Notes: generated by a model from the letters alone, not told the origin. A DNA stretch of 45,644 nt from Oscillatoria salina IIICB1 (GCF_020144665.1 NZ_JAAHBQ010000053.1:1-45644), one strand, 5' to 3'; numbered from the stretch's first letter, positions 14,941 to 24,135 are shown. A program made the numbers and translations.

Positions 14941-15990
14941 ATGAGATACTTTCGAGCGAATATTAATACTATGGTTGGTTATACTCCTGGCGAGCAACCT
15001 CCGCTAGGTGTCAAGATCGTTAAACTGAATACAAACGAAAACCCATACCCACCTTCACCTGCTTCCTTACAGGTATTGCAAAAAATTGATGGGGAACAAC
15101 TACGTCGCTATCCCGATCCAATGGCTACAGAATTTCGCGAAGCTGTAGGTAATGTTTTCGGTTTTCCTCCAGACTGGATTCTAGTAGGTAATGGTAGTGA
15201 CGAAATCTTAAATTCGATCGTCCGTGCTTGTGTGGAACAGACTCAAAAAGTCGTCTATCCTACTCCCACCTACATCCTCTACCGTACCCTGGCACAAATG
15301 CAGCCAGCTCAGTTCGTAGAAGTAGACTACGACAAAGACTATAACCTCCCAATCGAACAACTGATTGCTGCAAACGGAGCAGTTACTCTGATCGCATCTC
15401 CTAACAGTCCCTCCGGTCATGCTATTCCTACAACATTGCTCAGTCAACTTGCTAGCCAATTATCAGGGGTTTTAGTAATTGATGAAGCTTATGTCGATTT
15501 TGCAGAAGCGGATGCTTTAGAAATAGTTAAAACACATGATAACGTCATTGTTTTGAGAACACTTTCCAAAGGATACTCCTTAGCAGGATTGCGCTTGGGT
15601 TTTTGTTTTGCAAATCCCTCTCTTTTAGAAGGATTGGTCAAGGTTAAAGATAGTTATAACATCGATGCTATTGCTTGCAGCGTCGGCACCGCAGCAATCT
15701 TAGACCAATCGCACAAAGTTAATAATGCCGAACGAGTAAAATCTTCACGAGCTAAGTTAACCACAGATTTGAAGCAACTTGGCTTTCACGTTTATCCCTC
15801 CCAAGCGAACTTTTTACTGGTACAACCACCAAAAAGCAATGCAGAAGAGATATATCAGCTTCTCAAAAAACAGGGAATTTTAGTCCGTTACTTCAAACAG
15901 GTTCATCTAGACAATAAGCTGCGAATTACAGTAGGTACGGAGGAGCAAAATCAAATTTTAATTGAAGTTTTAACTCAAATTCTCACTTAA
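14941..15990 (+). CDS. hisC: Histidinol-phosphate aminotransferase
   Basis: This 349-residue PLP enzyme of fold type I converts imidazole acetol phosphate and glutamate to histidinol phosphate in histidine synthesis. Visible motifs are LNTNENPYPPSP at the N-terminus, the cofactor-binding VGNGSDEIL, SPNSPSGH, IDEAYVDF (Asp181, Tyr184) and the Schiff-base lysine Lys210 in TLSKGYSLAGLRLGF. Length and order are normal. The ATG at 14941 is the first Met, and the protein start MRYFRANI matches the usual family start. It is monocistronic here, away from other his genes, as is common in cyanobacteria. HisC-like enzymes may also act on aromatic keto acids. Confidence 0.93.
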   Translation: MRYFRANINTMVGYTPGEQPPLGVKIVKLNTNENPYPPSPASLQVLQKIDGEQLRRYPDPMATEFREAVGNVFGFPPDWILVGNGSDEILNSIVRACVEQTQKVVYPTPTYILYRTLAQMQPAQFVEVDYDKDYNLPIEQLIAANGAVTLIASPNSPSGHAIPTTLLSQLASQLSGVLVIDEAYVDFAEADALEIVKTHDNVIVLRTLSKGYSLAGLRLGFCFANPSLLEGLVKVKDSYNIDAIACSVGTAAILDQSHKVNNAERVKSSRAKLTTDLKQLGFHVYPSQANFLLVQPPKSNAEEIYQLLKKQGILVRYFKQVHLDNKLRITVGTEEQNQILIEVLTQILT

Positions 15991-16074
15991 GTAAGAAAAG
16001 AAAGCGGCTATTGTCTTGCCTGAATTTTGCTCAATTACCTCAACCTCACAACAGATTTATTCGCGATCGCCATC

Positions 16075-17721
16075 CTAGCGTAAGCGTCCCGATCGCAAAA
16101 TACTAATAATCAACCACAAACCCAGAAAACTCGCTGCCGCAAACAAAATTGTACTAATAATCGATAATTGTTGAGTTTGCGCCCCAGTAGAAATCATTGC
16201 CGCGCCCATAATCAACGAACCTACCAAAATACTAAATGAAAGTCGATTCGCTGAATCATCCAAACTGCGGCGCAAAGGTTCTAATTCCCGCAAACTTAAA
16301 TTCCATTTTAAAGTTTCCGAAGTCACCCGGTCTAAAAGTAACTCAACCAATCGAGGAGACTGCAAAGAAAGACTTTTCACGTCCAAAGCAGTTCGCAATA
16401 AAGTTGTTAGCGGGCTATCTCCCAAAATCTGACGGCGGAAAATATCCGTCATCAAAGGTTTAATCTCGTCCAGGAGATTAACTTCTGGGTTAAAACTACG
16501 AGCAACCCCTTCCAAATTAGCTAAACTTTTAGCATATAAACCCATATTACCGGGCAATTTAATTTTATTGTCGCGAGCAACTTGTAACACCTCATAAAAG
16601 ACTTTTGAGAAATTGATTTGCGACAAACTGCGATTGTAATATTTCCGCAGCATACGGTCGTAATCATTTTCCAAACGAATCAAACTTCTCGGCTGACCAG
16701 ACTCAGCCAAATCTAAAGTTAATTGACTGCAACGCTGGGCATCAAGATCGACAATTGCTAATAACATTTCGGTTAAAATTTGCTGGGTGCGAGGGTCTAA
16801 ACGCCCGATCATGCCACAATCAATTAAAGCTACGCGACCGTCTCGCAGATAAAATAAATTACCTGGATGGGGATCGGCATGAAAGAAACCATCGATATAT
16901 AACTGCTGAAAAAACACCCGAAACAATAAAGTAGTAATTTCTTGTCTGCGAGTTTTACCGTCTTTACCTATTTGTCCGTCAACATTAGCTTTTAAAATTG
17001 GGACTCCCTCTAACCATTCCATTACTAGTAACTTTTCCGTAGTTAAGTCCCAGTAAATAGCAGGTACGACGATATCTTTGGGATCGAACCATTTACTTGT
17101 CGATAAATTGCGCCGTAATTGGTCAGTAAAAGCTGCTTCTTGGGTAAAATCTAATTCCGCTTCGATCGCGCTAGTGAATTCCTCAGCTAAGGCAACCACA
17201 TCATAATCTTGCCCGAAATCAGTACGAGACACGAGATCGGCGACACCTTTAATTAACGAAATATCTTGGGCGACGATCGCGTCAATACCCGGACGTTGCA
17301 CTTTCATCGCCACTTGCTGACCATTAGTTAAAGTCGCCCGATGAATTTGCGCGATCGAACCCGCCGCTACTGGTTCAATGTCAATTTCGGTAAATACTTC
17401 GTCTAATGACTGACGTAGCTGTTTGCGAATCATCACTTCGATTTCCGTCCAAGGTACGGGCGGTACGTTCGCTTGTAAAGCTGTCAAGGCTTCGATGTAA
17501 TCTGGTGGTAAGAGATCGGGGCGGGTACTCAACAGTTGTCCGAGTTTGACATATACAGGTCCCAATTCGACCAGAATTTTTCGCAATACTTCTGGTGGTG
17601 GTAGTTGAGGATCGTTGGCTTTACTACCGCTAAGTAGTCCTCGCATATAGTCCCAGCCATTGCGTAGGACAACCTCGATAATGTAACCTTGGCGGGATGT
17701 GTTTTGAGTTAGGGAAAGCAC
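16075..17721 (-). CDS. ABC1/UbiB-family atypical kinase
   Basis: This 548-residue protein carries the ABC1 kinase hallmarks: the LGPVYVKLGQLLSTRPDLLP (KxGQ) segment, the Ala-rich loop PVAAGSIAQIH in place of a glycine loop, the ATP-binding Lys in VAMKVQRPG, VMEWLEGVP, and the catalytic and metal block FHADPHPGNLF..ALIDCGMIGRL. Two hydrophobic helices at the C-terminus (about 497-545) anchor it in a membrane. UbiB, ADCK and plastid ABC1K proteins support quinone or prenyl-lipid metabolism; in cyanobacteria plastoquinone and tocopherol are likely fields. The real substrate is unknown. The gene lies 115 bp downstream of the mannose-1-phosphate guanylyltransferase on the same strand and may be read through from it. 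Confidence 0.9.
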   Translation of the reverse strand: MLSLTQNTSRQGYIIEVVLRNGWDYMRGLLSGSKANDPQLPPPEVLRKILVELGPVYVKLGQLLSTRPDLLPPDYIEALTALQANVPPVPWTEIEVMIRKQLRQSLDEVFTEIDIEPVAAGSIAQIHRATLTNGQQVAMKVQRPGIDAIVAQDISLIKGVADLVSRTDFGQDYDVVALAEEFTSAIEAELDFTQEAAFTDQLRRNLSTSKWFDPKDIVVPAIYWDLTTEKLLVMEWLEGVPILKANVDGQIGKDGKTRRQEITTLLFRVFFQQLYIDGFFHADPHPGNLFYLRDGRVALIDCGMIGRLDPRTQQILTEMLLAIVDLDAQRCSQLTLDLAESGQPRSLIRLENDYDRMLRKYYNRSLSQINFSKVFYEVLQVARDNKIKLPGNMGLYAKSLANLEGVARSFNPEVNLLDEIKPLMTDIFRRQILGDSPLTTLLRTALDVKSLSLQSPRLVELLLDRVTSETLKWNLSLRELEPLRRSLDDSANRLSFSILVGSLIMGAAMISTGAQTQQLSIISTILFAAASFLGLWLIISILRSGRLR

Positions 17722-17767
17722 AAGTTTTTGTCCTTATGTTGTTGGTTGGTGGTAAGTGTCGCGCAAA

Positions 17768-17797
17768 GGCGCTAAGGCGCTAAGAAGAGGCGCTAAG
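17768..17797. repeat. GGCGCTAAG short repeat, three copies
   Basis: GGCGCTAAG occurs at 17768-17776, 17776-17784 and 17789-17797 in the gap between the two minus-strand genes. It is a small direct-repeat patch of the low-complexity type seen between cyanobacterial genes. No function is evident. Confidence 0.7.
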
Positions 17798-17836
17798 AGG
17801 TTTTTCGGTTTGGAATTGAGGATTATGTCTGGACAA

Positions 17837-18901
17837 CTACAAGAGTTTTTTATATTTTGGGTGGGTTTGTAGCTGTTTGAGAACTTGTTTGATTTCTTGG
17901 GTGCGGTTTTTCTGGGCTACGAGGGTAACTTTGCCGTCTCGAACAATTACTAGGTCTTCTAAGCCGATGGTAACAATTACTTCTTCGTCATCGCTGGCGT
18001 AAACGATCGCTCCTTTCGTCTCTTGTCCGACGTGGTCGGCTAATTCGACGTTATTCTGGTTATCTTTCTTTAAGAGTCTTTCGAGGGCGTTCCAATCGCC
18101 GAGGTCGTCCCAACCAAAGTTTGCTGGTACGACATAAGCTAGTTGGGTTTTTTCCATTAAAGCGTAGTCAATGCTTTTTTTGGTTAACTGTCCGTAAGCG
18201 GCTTTACCTACTGCTTGTAAAGGAAGAAAAATCTCAGAAGCATATTTTTGCATCTCTGTCAAGAAAACACTGGCACGAAAAATAAACATTCCGCTATTCC
18301 AGCTAAAGCGTCCGGTAGAGATAAAAGACTCAGCAGTTTGGCGATCGGGCTTTTCGGTAAAGCGAGTAACTTTATAAGTAGGTAAACCTTGAAAATCTCC
18401 TTTTAGTTCTCCTTGTTCGATATAGCCGTAACCAGTAGAAGGATAAGTAGGAGTAATACCCAAAGTAGCGATCGCGGCTTCATTGCTAGCCAATTCTGTA
18501 GCAGCTTGGAGAGTAGTTTGAAAAGCCTGTTGGTTGCCAATCCAGTGATCTGCCGGGAAGAAACCTAAAACAGCTTGTTGTCCGTAACGCTTGGCAACCT
18601 CTAAAGTAGTCCAAGCCACCGCCGGAGCAGTATCCCTTCTTTCTGGTTCAATGAGGATATTTTCCTTGGGTAATTGAGGCAATCGCTCTCGTACCCCATC
18701 AGCAACCTCAGCCGCAGTACAGACCCAAAGTCGCTCCCAGCCTCCCGCCAAAGGTAAAAGTCTATCCGCAGTTGCCTCTAACAGAGTTTTACCACTGCCA
18801 TCAAGAGACAAAAACTGTTTCGGGCGGTTTTGGCGACTAAGGGGCCAAAAGCGTTCTCCCTTACCACCAGCAAGAATTACAGGTATCAAAGATTGATTCA
18901 T
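17837..18901 (-). CDS. Mannose-1-phosphate guanylyltransferase
   Basis: This 354-residue nucleotidyltransferase makes GDP-mannose from GTP and mannose-1-phosphate for polysaccharides and glycoconjugates. It shows the signature LAGGKGERFWPLSRQNRPKQFL (residues 10-31), IEPERRDTAPA, FFPADHWI, EKPDRQTAE, WNSGMFIF and NFGWDDLGDWNAL. It ends soon after the left-handed beta-helix-like part and lacks the phosphomannose isomerase domain of the long bifunctional form, so it is the short ManC/CpsB type. The ATG at 18901 is the only Met near the motif. A hairpin at 18950-18969 lies in its leader. Confidence 0.92.
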   Translation of the reverse strand: MNQSLIPVILAGGKGERFWPLSRQNRPKQFLSLDGSGKTLLEATADRLLPLAGGWERLWVCTAAEVADGVRERLPQLPKENILIEPERRDTAPAVAWTTLEVAKRYGQQAVLGFFPADHWIGNQQAFQTTLQAATELASNEAAIATLGITPTYPSTGYGYIEQGELKGDFQGLPTYKVTRFTEKPDRQTAESFISTGRFSWNSGMFIFRASVFLTEMQKYASEIFLPLQAVGKAAYGQLTKKSIDYALMEKTQLAYVVPANFGWDDLGDWNALERLLKKDNQNNVELADHVGQETKGAIVYASDDEEVIVTIGLEDLVIVRDGKVTLVAQKNRTQEIKQVLKQLQTHPKYKKLL

Positions 18902-19239
18902 TTTGGTAGCTTGTAGTTGGACACAGAAAATTGGTGATTTTTTTAGTTATATCCTCACCAGGGAGGATAACTATTGAGCCGAGGAAATAACAACTGTCAA
19001 CAGATGTAGAGACGATCTCGCTCTTTCTAGTCAGGAGATCGGTTGCTCCTTTACCATTAAACCAAGAGCAGTAGTAGAGATGGTAAATCTTTCTTAAAAC
19101 CAACAGTAAATTCTGACTAACCTGTTCGGATTAGTGGCAGTGAATGTCAAAATGCAGATGAGAGATTCACAAAGGGTGCAAAGGTTGTGCTTAAATTGTC
19201 TGACGAAGTTCTAGCGCGATCGCTCCTAAGTTGAATTAA
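18902..19239. other. Divergent intergenic region with a leader hairpin
   Basis: This 338-bp gap separates the divergent guanylyltransferase and LCP genes and must hold both promoters. The only clear structure is TATCCTC (18950-18956) and GAGGATA (18963-18969) around a 6-nt loop, in the leader of the minus-strand gene and without a T run. I see no gene, RNA or tandem repeat. Confidence 0.5.
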
Positions 19240-20763
19240 GTGTGTGAGGTGAGTGTGAAAGACAGCGTTGAACAATTGACAACAGGTTGTGCGCTTGAAG
19301 AGTCTCCCCATGAGGACTCCTCTCAAGAAATGCCTAGAGATAAGGATTGTGCTTCGGAAGCTGAAATTGAGGAGGAAAATACAGCAAAAGACAAACTTTT
19401 CTTGAATACTAGATTCTGGAAGTGGTGTTTTTGGAGTGCAGCTTTTATCGCTACAGCGACAATTTCTGCGATCGTCGGAGCAACTATCGCTATGCTCGCA
19501 CAACCGCCTCAATTCAGTTCTTTTCTGAAACCGAAAAGCTTTCTCATTAGTAATTCTGACCGCAAATCAGACAAAGATCCTTGGGGAGCTTTACTGCAAT
19601 ATAATTTGGCACGCCCAGTTAATATTCTCGTCATGGGAATAGACCGAGTCCCAGATGCCGACCTTAATTCCGCAGAAGTTTTTGACGGTCGTAGCGATAC
19701 CATGCTATTGCTACGCTTCGATCCTACCGACCATTCTTTACGAATGCTCTCAATTCCGCGAGATACTAGAGTTGAATTTAGCGAACTCGAAATTCCCAAA
19801 ATCAATCAAGCAAATGCTGATGGCGGTCCGTCCCTAGCAGCGCGAGTTGTCAGCAAAACTTTAAATAATGTGCGAATTGACCGTTATATTCGCGTGACTA
19901 CTGATGCTTTTGTGGAATTAGTTGATTTGGTGGGCGGTGTTGAGGTTTATGTCCCAGAAAAAATGTTTTACGTGGACGTGACTCAAAAATTAGAAATAGA
20001 TTTAGAACCAGGATGGCAAACTCTCAATGGCGATGAAGCAGAACAGTTTGCTCGTTTCCGTAACGATAATAAAGGAGATATTGGACGAGTACAGCGACAG
20101 CAAATTTTACTCACAGCCTTAAAGCAACGTCTCCAAAATCCCGCTATTTTACCTCGTTTGCCGAAAGCGGTACGGATTGTCGGACAATATCTCGATACTA
20201 ATCTCAGCACTGAAGAAATGCTCGCATTAGTTAGTTTTGCTCTGGATTTAGAAAAAGACGACGTGAAAATGGTCATGTTACCAGGTCGTTTCAGCGCACC
20301 AGAAGAATATAATGCCAGCTATTGGATTATGTCCGAAACTGGACGCGATCGCATCATGAGAGAATACTTTGATGTCTATACCGATACCTCTGATGAGGAG
20401 GAAAATTTCCGTCGTCCAGTCACTCGAGTCAGAATTGCTCTTCAAAATGCTACTGATGACCCAGAGGTAATTTATCGTGTCGCTAATTACTTGGAAAAAA
20501 AAGAATTTTACAATCTCTATTTTGCTTCTGAGGAGCCCGAACAACTAACTAATACGGAAATTATTGTCCAAAAGGGCGATCTCGAAGCAGCCAATACCTT
20601 GAAAAAGGTTTTAGGTTTGGGTACAGTCGAAGCTAATTCTACCGGAGATCTTGATTCTGATTTAACAATTAAAGTTGGACGAGATTTGCTGAGAAAGTTA
20701 GAAAAAGAAGACGAAGTAGTAGAATCAGACGAAGAAGAAATAGTAATAGAATCAGATGATTAA
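19240..20763 (+). CDS. LytR-CpsA-Psr (LCP) family protein
   Basis: This is a 507-residue membrane-anchored LCP protein. It has an acidic cytoplasmic N-terminus, one membrane helix at about 66-90 ([22 protein letters not shown]), then an extracytoplasmic LCP domain with [41 protein letters not shown], and the basic [19 protein letters not shown] block that holds the pyrophosphate/lipid-phosphate binding Arg residues. A C-terminal LytR_C-type domain (VRIALQNAT, about 385-480) follows, then an acidic tail. LCP enzymes transfer polysaccharides or teichoic-acid-like polymers from a polyprenyl carrier to peptidoglycan. The start is uncertain: GTG codons at 19240, 19249 and 19255 are all in frame. 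The last 8 bp overlap the pentapeptide gene. Confidence 0.88.
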   Translation: MCEVSVKDSVEQLTTGCALEESPHEDSSQEMPRDKDCASEAEIEEENTAKDKLFLNTRFWKWCFWSAAFIATATISAIVGATIAMLAQPPQFSSFLKPKSFLISNSDRKSDKDPWGALLQYNLARPVNILVMGIDRVPDADLNSAEVFDGRSDTMLLLRFDPTDHSLRMLSIPRDTRVEFSELEIPKINQANADGGPSLAARVVSKTLNNVRIDRYIRVTTDAFVELVDLVGGVEVYVPEKMFYVDVTQKLEIDLEPGWQTLNGDEAEQFARFRNDNKGDIGRVQRQQILLTALKQRLQNPAILPRLPKAVRIVGQYLDTNLSTEEMLALVSFALDLEKDDVKMVMLPGRFSAPEEYNASYWIMSETGRDRIMREYFDVYTDTSDEEENFRRPVTRVRIALQNATDDPEVIYRVANYLEKKEFYNLYFASEEPEQLTNTEIIVQKGDLEAANTLKKVLGLGTVEANSTGDLDSDLTIKVGRDLLRKLEKEDEVVESDEEEIVIESDD

Positions 20764-21268
20764 AACTCGAATTGGGCGCTTGTTCGCCATCATTGTTATC
20801 TTAATTTTGGCAATCTTTTGGGTACTTTTAGATGCACGTCCAGCATGGGCGCAAGATGCTAATGTTAATTACACTAGTACCTTACTCCGAAATCGCGATT
20901 TTTCGGGTAAAGATTTGCGGGGTGGTGTATTTGCAGGTGCTGATATGCGTCGAGCAAATTTTAGTAACGCTGACTTACAATATGCGATTATTACTAAAGG
21001 AATTTTGTTAGAAGCTAACTTGAATGGTGCTGATTTAACCGGATCTTTAATCGATCGCGTGATTTTTGATTCTGCTGATTTGACTAATGCCATTTTTACC
21101 GACGCGATCGCTAGCCAAAGTCGCTTTTTTGATGCTAAAATTACTGGCGCTGATTTTACTAATGCGATTATCGATCGCTACCAAGTTAAATTGATGTGCG
21201 ATCGCGCTGATGGTGTTAATCCGGTTACTGGTGTTTCTACGAGAGAAAGTTTGGGCTGCGATTATTAA
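20756..21268 (+). CDS. Exported pentapeptide-repeat protein
   Basis: This 170-residue protein has a signal peptide or membrane anchor ([26 protein letters not shown], cleavage at AWA/QD). About eight to ten A(D/N)LxX-type pentapeptide repeats form a short right-handed quadrilateral beta-helix at about 45-145 ([19 protein letters not shown], then [18 protein letters not shown] and so on). Two cysteines in the C-terminal cap (LMCDRAD..SLGCDY) may form a disulfide. It overlaps the LCP gene by 8 bp in another frame, so translation is likely coupled and both proteins are probably envelope- or lumen-located. Similar lumenal pentapeptide proteins are common in cyanobacteria and their function is unknown. 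Confidence 0.85.
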   Translation: MIKTRIGRLFAIIVILILAIFWVLLDARPAWAQDANVNYTSTLLRNRDFSGKDLRGGVFAGADMRRANFSNADLQYAIITKGILLEANLNGADLTGSLIDRVIFDSADLTNAIFTDAIASQSRFFDAKITGADFTNAIIDRYQVKLMCDRADGVNPVTGVSTRESLGCDY

Positions 21269-21280
21269 TTAGTTATCAGT

Positions 21281-21310
21281 TGTAGAGATGTTGCACCCCA
21301 CGTCTCTACA
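21281..21310. terminator. Dispersed GTAGAGACG-type palindrome acting as terminator
   Basis: A 10-bp stem with one G-T wobble (TGTAGAGATG/CGTCTCTACA) closes a 10-nt loop between the convergent pentapeptide and SGNH hydrolase genes. The same arm occurs in the larger palindrome at 42109-42138 after groEL. It is a member of a dispersed repeat placed where transcription should end on both strands. Confidence 0.6.
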
Positions 21311-21314
21311 TTAG

Positions 21315-22043
21315 TTAACTAACTATTGAAGATTTTTCCTGGCAATTAACCCCTGATAAATTAGCAATCGGTTGCCAATTCAAAACATCTGCTAATAAAC
21401 TTTGATAGCCTCGAACATTCGGATGCAAACCATCAGCATAAAGCCTTGAAATTCGCCAGCTTTGTCCTCGGCTCATCCAAATATCAAAGATATCTAAATA
21501 GGGAATGTTATGTTTTAAACAAGCTGATTTTGTTGCTTCTTTATAACGATATTGTTCCTCATGATTATAGTATAAACAATCCCCAAAAGGCATTTTAGTT
21601 TCATCTACAGGAACCATCCCCACAAATAGCACCGGACACAAATTTTGTGCTTCATCAAGTAACTGATTTATTTGTTCCTGGAAAAGATTAAAATCTGTAT
21701 ATAAACGACCATTTGGACGCTGTAAACGGGGAGAATCATTAACACCCACTGACAAAATAATTAAATCGGGAAGACGATTGCGCAGTTCTCCACGAGTAGC
21801 AAATTCATGTTGCAAACGCTGCGATACTCGTGCAACTCCATCACCACGAATCCCTAAATTATAAATAACATGACCGGGACTTTCTGGATACATCCATTGG
21901 CGGCGCAGTCGTTCCACCCAACCACCACCTTCGGGATCGCCATATCCGTAAATGATACTATCTCCCAGAGCCACAATTTTCAAGGGATGGGAACGAGAAA
22001 CAGAACGAATAAATACCGAACTAGGAGCGGAAAGTGTTTGCAT
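21315..22043 (-). CDS. SGNH/GDSL-type hydrolase
   Basis: This 242-residue esterase-type protein carries the four SGNH blocks: VALGDSIIYG (Ser29), IRGDGVARV, the Asn block LSVGVNDSPR, and the C-terminal DGLHPNVRGYQ, whose Asp and His complete the triad. The family hydrolyses esters of lipids or carbohydrates; the substrate cannot be inferred. There is no signal peptide (an N-terminal Ser/Ala-rich run MQTLSAPSSVFIRSVS is not hydrophobic enough), so it is probably cytoplasmic. The ATG at 22043 gives the usual length. It is convergent with the pentapeptide gene and monocistronic. Confidence 0.88.
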   Translation of the reverse strand: MQTLSAPSSVFIRSVSRSHPLKIVALGDSIIYGYGDPEGGGWVERLRRQWMYPESPGHVIYNLGIRGDGVARVSQRLQHEFATRGELRNRLPDLIILSVGVNDSPRLQRPNGRLYTDFNLFQEQINQLLDEAQNLCPVLFVGMVPVDETKMPFGDCLYYNHEEQYRYKEATKSACLKHNIPYLDIFDIWMSRGQSWRISRLYADGLHPNVRGYQSLLADVLNWQPIANLSGVNCQEKSSIVS

Positions 22044-22321
22044 AAACTGTTAATTTCGATTTTAAATAACGATTTATAAGTCAAGAAATTGAAAACAATC
22101 TATACAATAATATCAAGCGATCGCTCATTTTATTGCCAATCTCAAGCAATAAATGGATCGTATCATCGTCATCAGATTTTCAAAAGATTAGTCAATCTTG
22201 TCAGCCTTCTCCTTTCCCAGTCCCCGAAACGAAGCTCGGCTAAAGCATTGAGCAATTTGCCGTAATAACTATTACACTGGAGTCTAGAAAGTAGAACTGA
22301 AAAATCTAGCAACAAAACCCC

Positions 22322-22549
22322 ATGAGCAAGCGTCTCTCCTTTAATCCAGCCGAAATCATGAATCGCTCCGAAGACTTAATGAGTGCAGCATCAAACCGCT
22401 ATCGAATTACAGTACAAGTAGCAAATCGAGCCAAACGTCGTCGAGATGAAGAGTTTAACAACAACGAAGATCCGATGATGAAACCAGTAATTCGAGCAAT
22501 TATCGAGATGTCAGACGAACTCACCCAACCAGAAATTATTGGAGAGTAA
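22322..22549 (+). CDS. rpoZ: RNA polymerase omega subunit
   Basis: This 75-residue protein is the omega subunit that assists assembly of the beta-prime subunit. The sequence [20 protein letters not shown], then [21 protein letters not shown] and [13 protein letters not shown], matches the cyanobacterial form, where ANRAKRRR replaces the ArgAlaArgGln stretch of enterobacteria. The length is normal for cyanobacteria. Spacing to the next gene is 51 bp on the same strand, so a shared transcript is possible. Confidence 0.93.
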   Translation: MSKRLSFNPAEIMNRSEDLMSAASNRYRITVQVANRAKRRRDEEFNNNEDPMMKPVIRAIIEMSDELTQPEIIGE

Positions 22550-22600
22550 AGCACAAAAACTCAGAGCGATCGCACCGGGATCGCTCCACTCAAATCTTAC

Positions 22601-23245
22601 TTGAGAACAACTAAGCAAAAATTCTTTTTTGTCAAGCTAGTTACCGTGGTACTGAACAAAAAAGCCCAAGCCAAACTAATTATTGTAATCCTAAGTAGCA
22701 TTTTCCTGTCTATTTATGGAAAACAACCGACACAAATGGGAATCAAACCAGCAATCGCACAATTTGTCGAACCAGCCCGAATAGCATCAATAATTTACGA
22801 ACGTTTTCCCGAATTACCAACCGAAAACCAATACATCCGAGTAGAAACAGGTGAAGTAGACACAGACAGCACCTTCATCAGTCGCTTACTCAGCTATCAT
22901 CTTTACGTCAAAAGTCGTCCCCCCAACTTCCGTTTAGATTGGAAACTCACGATCGCTGATTACCTAGACGCTCACGAATATATTTACGAAAATCAATATC
23001 CAGGATATAACACCTTACAAACAAATCCCTTAGCAGGCGATCGCGCAATCATTGAAAATATGACCCGAGAAGAACGCGATCGCTTGATTAACAATCTCGT
23101 CAGCATTTTTAATCCCAATGCTACCAATAATAACTTTACTCCCCCAATAACCACCGAACCAACGCCCCAACCAACTTACACCCCACCCCCAAGAAGAGTT
23201 CCTACTCTTCCTAGTCCCGGTGCGGCTGATTTACTTAAACCTTAG
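22601..23245 (+). CDS. Exported or membrane-anchored protein with a Pro-rich tail
   Basis: This frame gives up to 214 residues. A hydrophobic segment ([16 protein letters not shown]) and PAIAQ indicate a signal peptide or anchor. The middle has [63 protein letters not shown], which looks like a folded helical domain of a conserved protein. The last 50 residues are Pro/Thr-rich ([18 protein letters not shown]). No family is recognised. Start is uncertain: TTG at 22601, or the GTG at 22646 that would place the hydrophobic stretch directly after KKAQAK. The stop is followed at once by the heptamer array at 23249. Confidence 0.7.
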   Translation: MRTTKQKFFFVKLVTVVLNKKAQAKLIIVILSSIFLSIYGKQPTQMGIKPAIAQFVEPARIASIIYERFPELPTENQYIRVETGEVDTDSTFISRLLSYHLYVKSRPPNFRLDWKLTIADYLDAHEYIYENQYPGYNTLQTNPLAGDRAIIENMTREERDRLINNLVSIFNPNATNNNFTPPITTEPTPQPTYTPPPRRVPTLPSPGAADLLKP

Positions 23246-23248
23246 ATT

Positions 23249-23332
23249 GGGGACTGGGGATTGGGGACTGGGGACTGGGGACTGGGGACTGGGGACTGGG
23301 GACTGGGGACTGGGGACTGGGGACTGGGGACT
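23249..23332. repeat. Heptamer tandem array, GGGGACT x12
   Basis: Twelve consecutive 7-bp units fill these 84 bp: eleven GGGGACT and one GGGGATT (second unit). It begins 3 bp after the preceding stop codon. It belongs to the short tandemly repeated repetitive (STRR) class of cyanobacteria. Inverted relatives (AATCCCC units) lie at 23961-23985 on the other side of the DUF1818 gene. Confidence 0.95.
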
Positions 23333-23349
23333 GGAAGGGATTGGGGATT

Positions 23350-23426
23350 GATAACTGATAACTGATAACTGATAACTGGTCACTGATAACTGATAACTGA
23401 TAACTGATAACTGATAACTGATAACT
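23350..23426. repeat. Heptamer tandem array, GATAACT x11
   Basis: Eleven 7-bp units, ten GATAACT and one degenerate GGTCACT (23378-23384), run up to 1 bp before the start codon of the DUF1818 gene. The ATG itself is formed where the next unit would begin (G-ATG). Inverted units (AGTTATC) follow the gene. Confidence 0.95.
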
Positions 23427-23427
23427 G

Positions 23428-23793
23428 ATGGAGCGAATTCTCAAAACTGGAAATGGCTGGCGAATTGGCTGGAACCCAGGAACAGCAACGTATTGTGGCT
23501 TAGTCGGCGGCGATGATTGGGCGATCGAACTAACCAAAGCAGAATTAGACGATTTTTGTCGCTTACTTGCCCAGTTAGCCCAGACAATGAGCAAAATGTC
23601 AAGAGAATTAATGGACGAAGAAAAAATCGCCTGCGAAGCCGAAAGCAACTTACTTTGGCTGGAAGTAGAAGGATATCCCAGCGCTTACGATTTGCGTTTA
23701 ATTCTCAACACAGGTCGCAGATGCGAGGGAAATTGGTCAGTCGCAGCAGTTCCCGAATTAGTCCAAGCAGCCAAAAACCTCAAAGTATTTTAA
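23428..23793 (+). CDS. DUF1818 family protein
   Basis: This 121-residue protein has the DUF1818 pattern GNGWRIGWNP..TYCGLVGGDDWAIELTKAELDDFCRLLAQLA, then EKIACEAESNLLWLEVEGYP, LRLILNTGRRCEGNW and a C-terminal VPELVQAAKNL. The family is restricted to cyanobacteria and plastid-bearing lineages as far as I know, and has no assigned function. The ATG at 23428 fits the family start, but it has no Shine-Dalgarno sequence because the whole upstream leader is heptamer repeat. Mirror-image arrays flank the gene on both sides. The coding sequence itself looks normal and undamaged. Confidence 0.85.
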   Translation: MERILKTGNGWRIGWNPGTATYCGLVGGDDWAIELTKAELDDFCRLLAQLAQTMSKMSRELMDEEKIACEAESNLLWLEVEGYPSAYDLRLILNTGRRCEGNWSVAAVPELVQAAKNLKVF

Positions 23794-23802
23794 ACACTGA
23801 CC

Positions 23803-23985
23803 AGTTATCAGTTATCAGTTATCAGTTATCAGTTTTCAGTTTTCAGTTTTCAGTAGAGATTGGAGACAAGAAGCAATTAGCGAATAAACTTTTCACTGTT
23901 TACTGTTTACTGTTTACTGTTAGGGTAGTAACTGCTAACTGTTTACTGATAACTGAACCCAATCCCCAATCCCCAATCCCCAATC
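23803..23985. repeat. Inverted heptamer arrays and 28-bp core after DUF1818
   Basis: In order: four AGTTATC and three AGTTTTC units (23803-23851), a non-repetitive 28-bp core (23863-23890), three TTTACTG units (23899-23919), and three and a half AATCCCC units (23961-23985). AGTTATC and AATCCCC are reverse complements of the units on the left of the gene. The 28-bp core recurs exactly, in reverse orientation, at 44332-44359. Confidence 0.9.
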
Positions 23986-24010
23986 TTGTGCTATACTGAT
24001 AAAGCGACAT

Positions 24011-24084
24011 CGGGGCGTAGCGCAGCTTGGTAGCGCACTACTTTGGGGTAGTAGGGGTCGTGGGTTCAAATCCCGCCGCTCCGA
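24011..24084 (+). tRNA. tRNA-Pro (anticodon GGG)
   Basis: A 74-nt cloverleaf folds cleanly. The acceptor stem CGGGGCG/CGCTCCG has one G-T pair and discriminator A, the D stem is GCGC/GCGC, and the anticodon stem CTACT/AGTAG holds the loop TTGGGGT (U33, anticodon GGG, G37). The T arm is GTGGG-TTCAAAT-CCCGC. CCA is not encoded. It lies 26 bp after the last heptamer unit. Confidence 0.95.
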
Positions 24085-24106
24085 TCGCTAAACAAAACAA
24101 TTACAG

Positions 24107-24135
24107 TCCCAGGAGTAACCCCTCTCCTGGGATTT
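24107..24135 (+). terminator. Rho-independent terminator of the tRNA gene
   Basis: A perfect 9-bp stem TCCCAGGAG/CTCCTGGGA (arms 24107-24115 and 24124-24132) with an 8-nt loop is followed by TTTGTTATT. It starts 22 bp after the tRNA. Confidence 0.8.

Noticed and set aside
23249-23427. Regular repeats resembling a CRISPR array
   Set aside because: Units are 7 bp in direct tandem with no spacers between them, and no cas genes are present; this is STRR-type repetitive DNA.
23517-23999. Plus-strand frame through the DUF1818 gene and the following arrays
   Set aside because: It is out of frame with the conserved protein and its second half only translates heptamer repeats.
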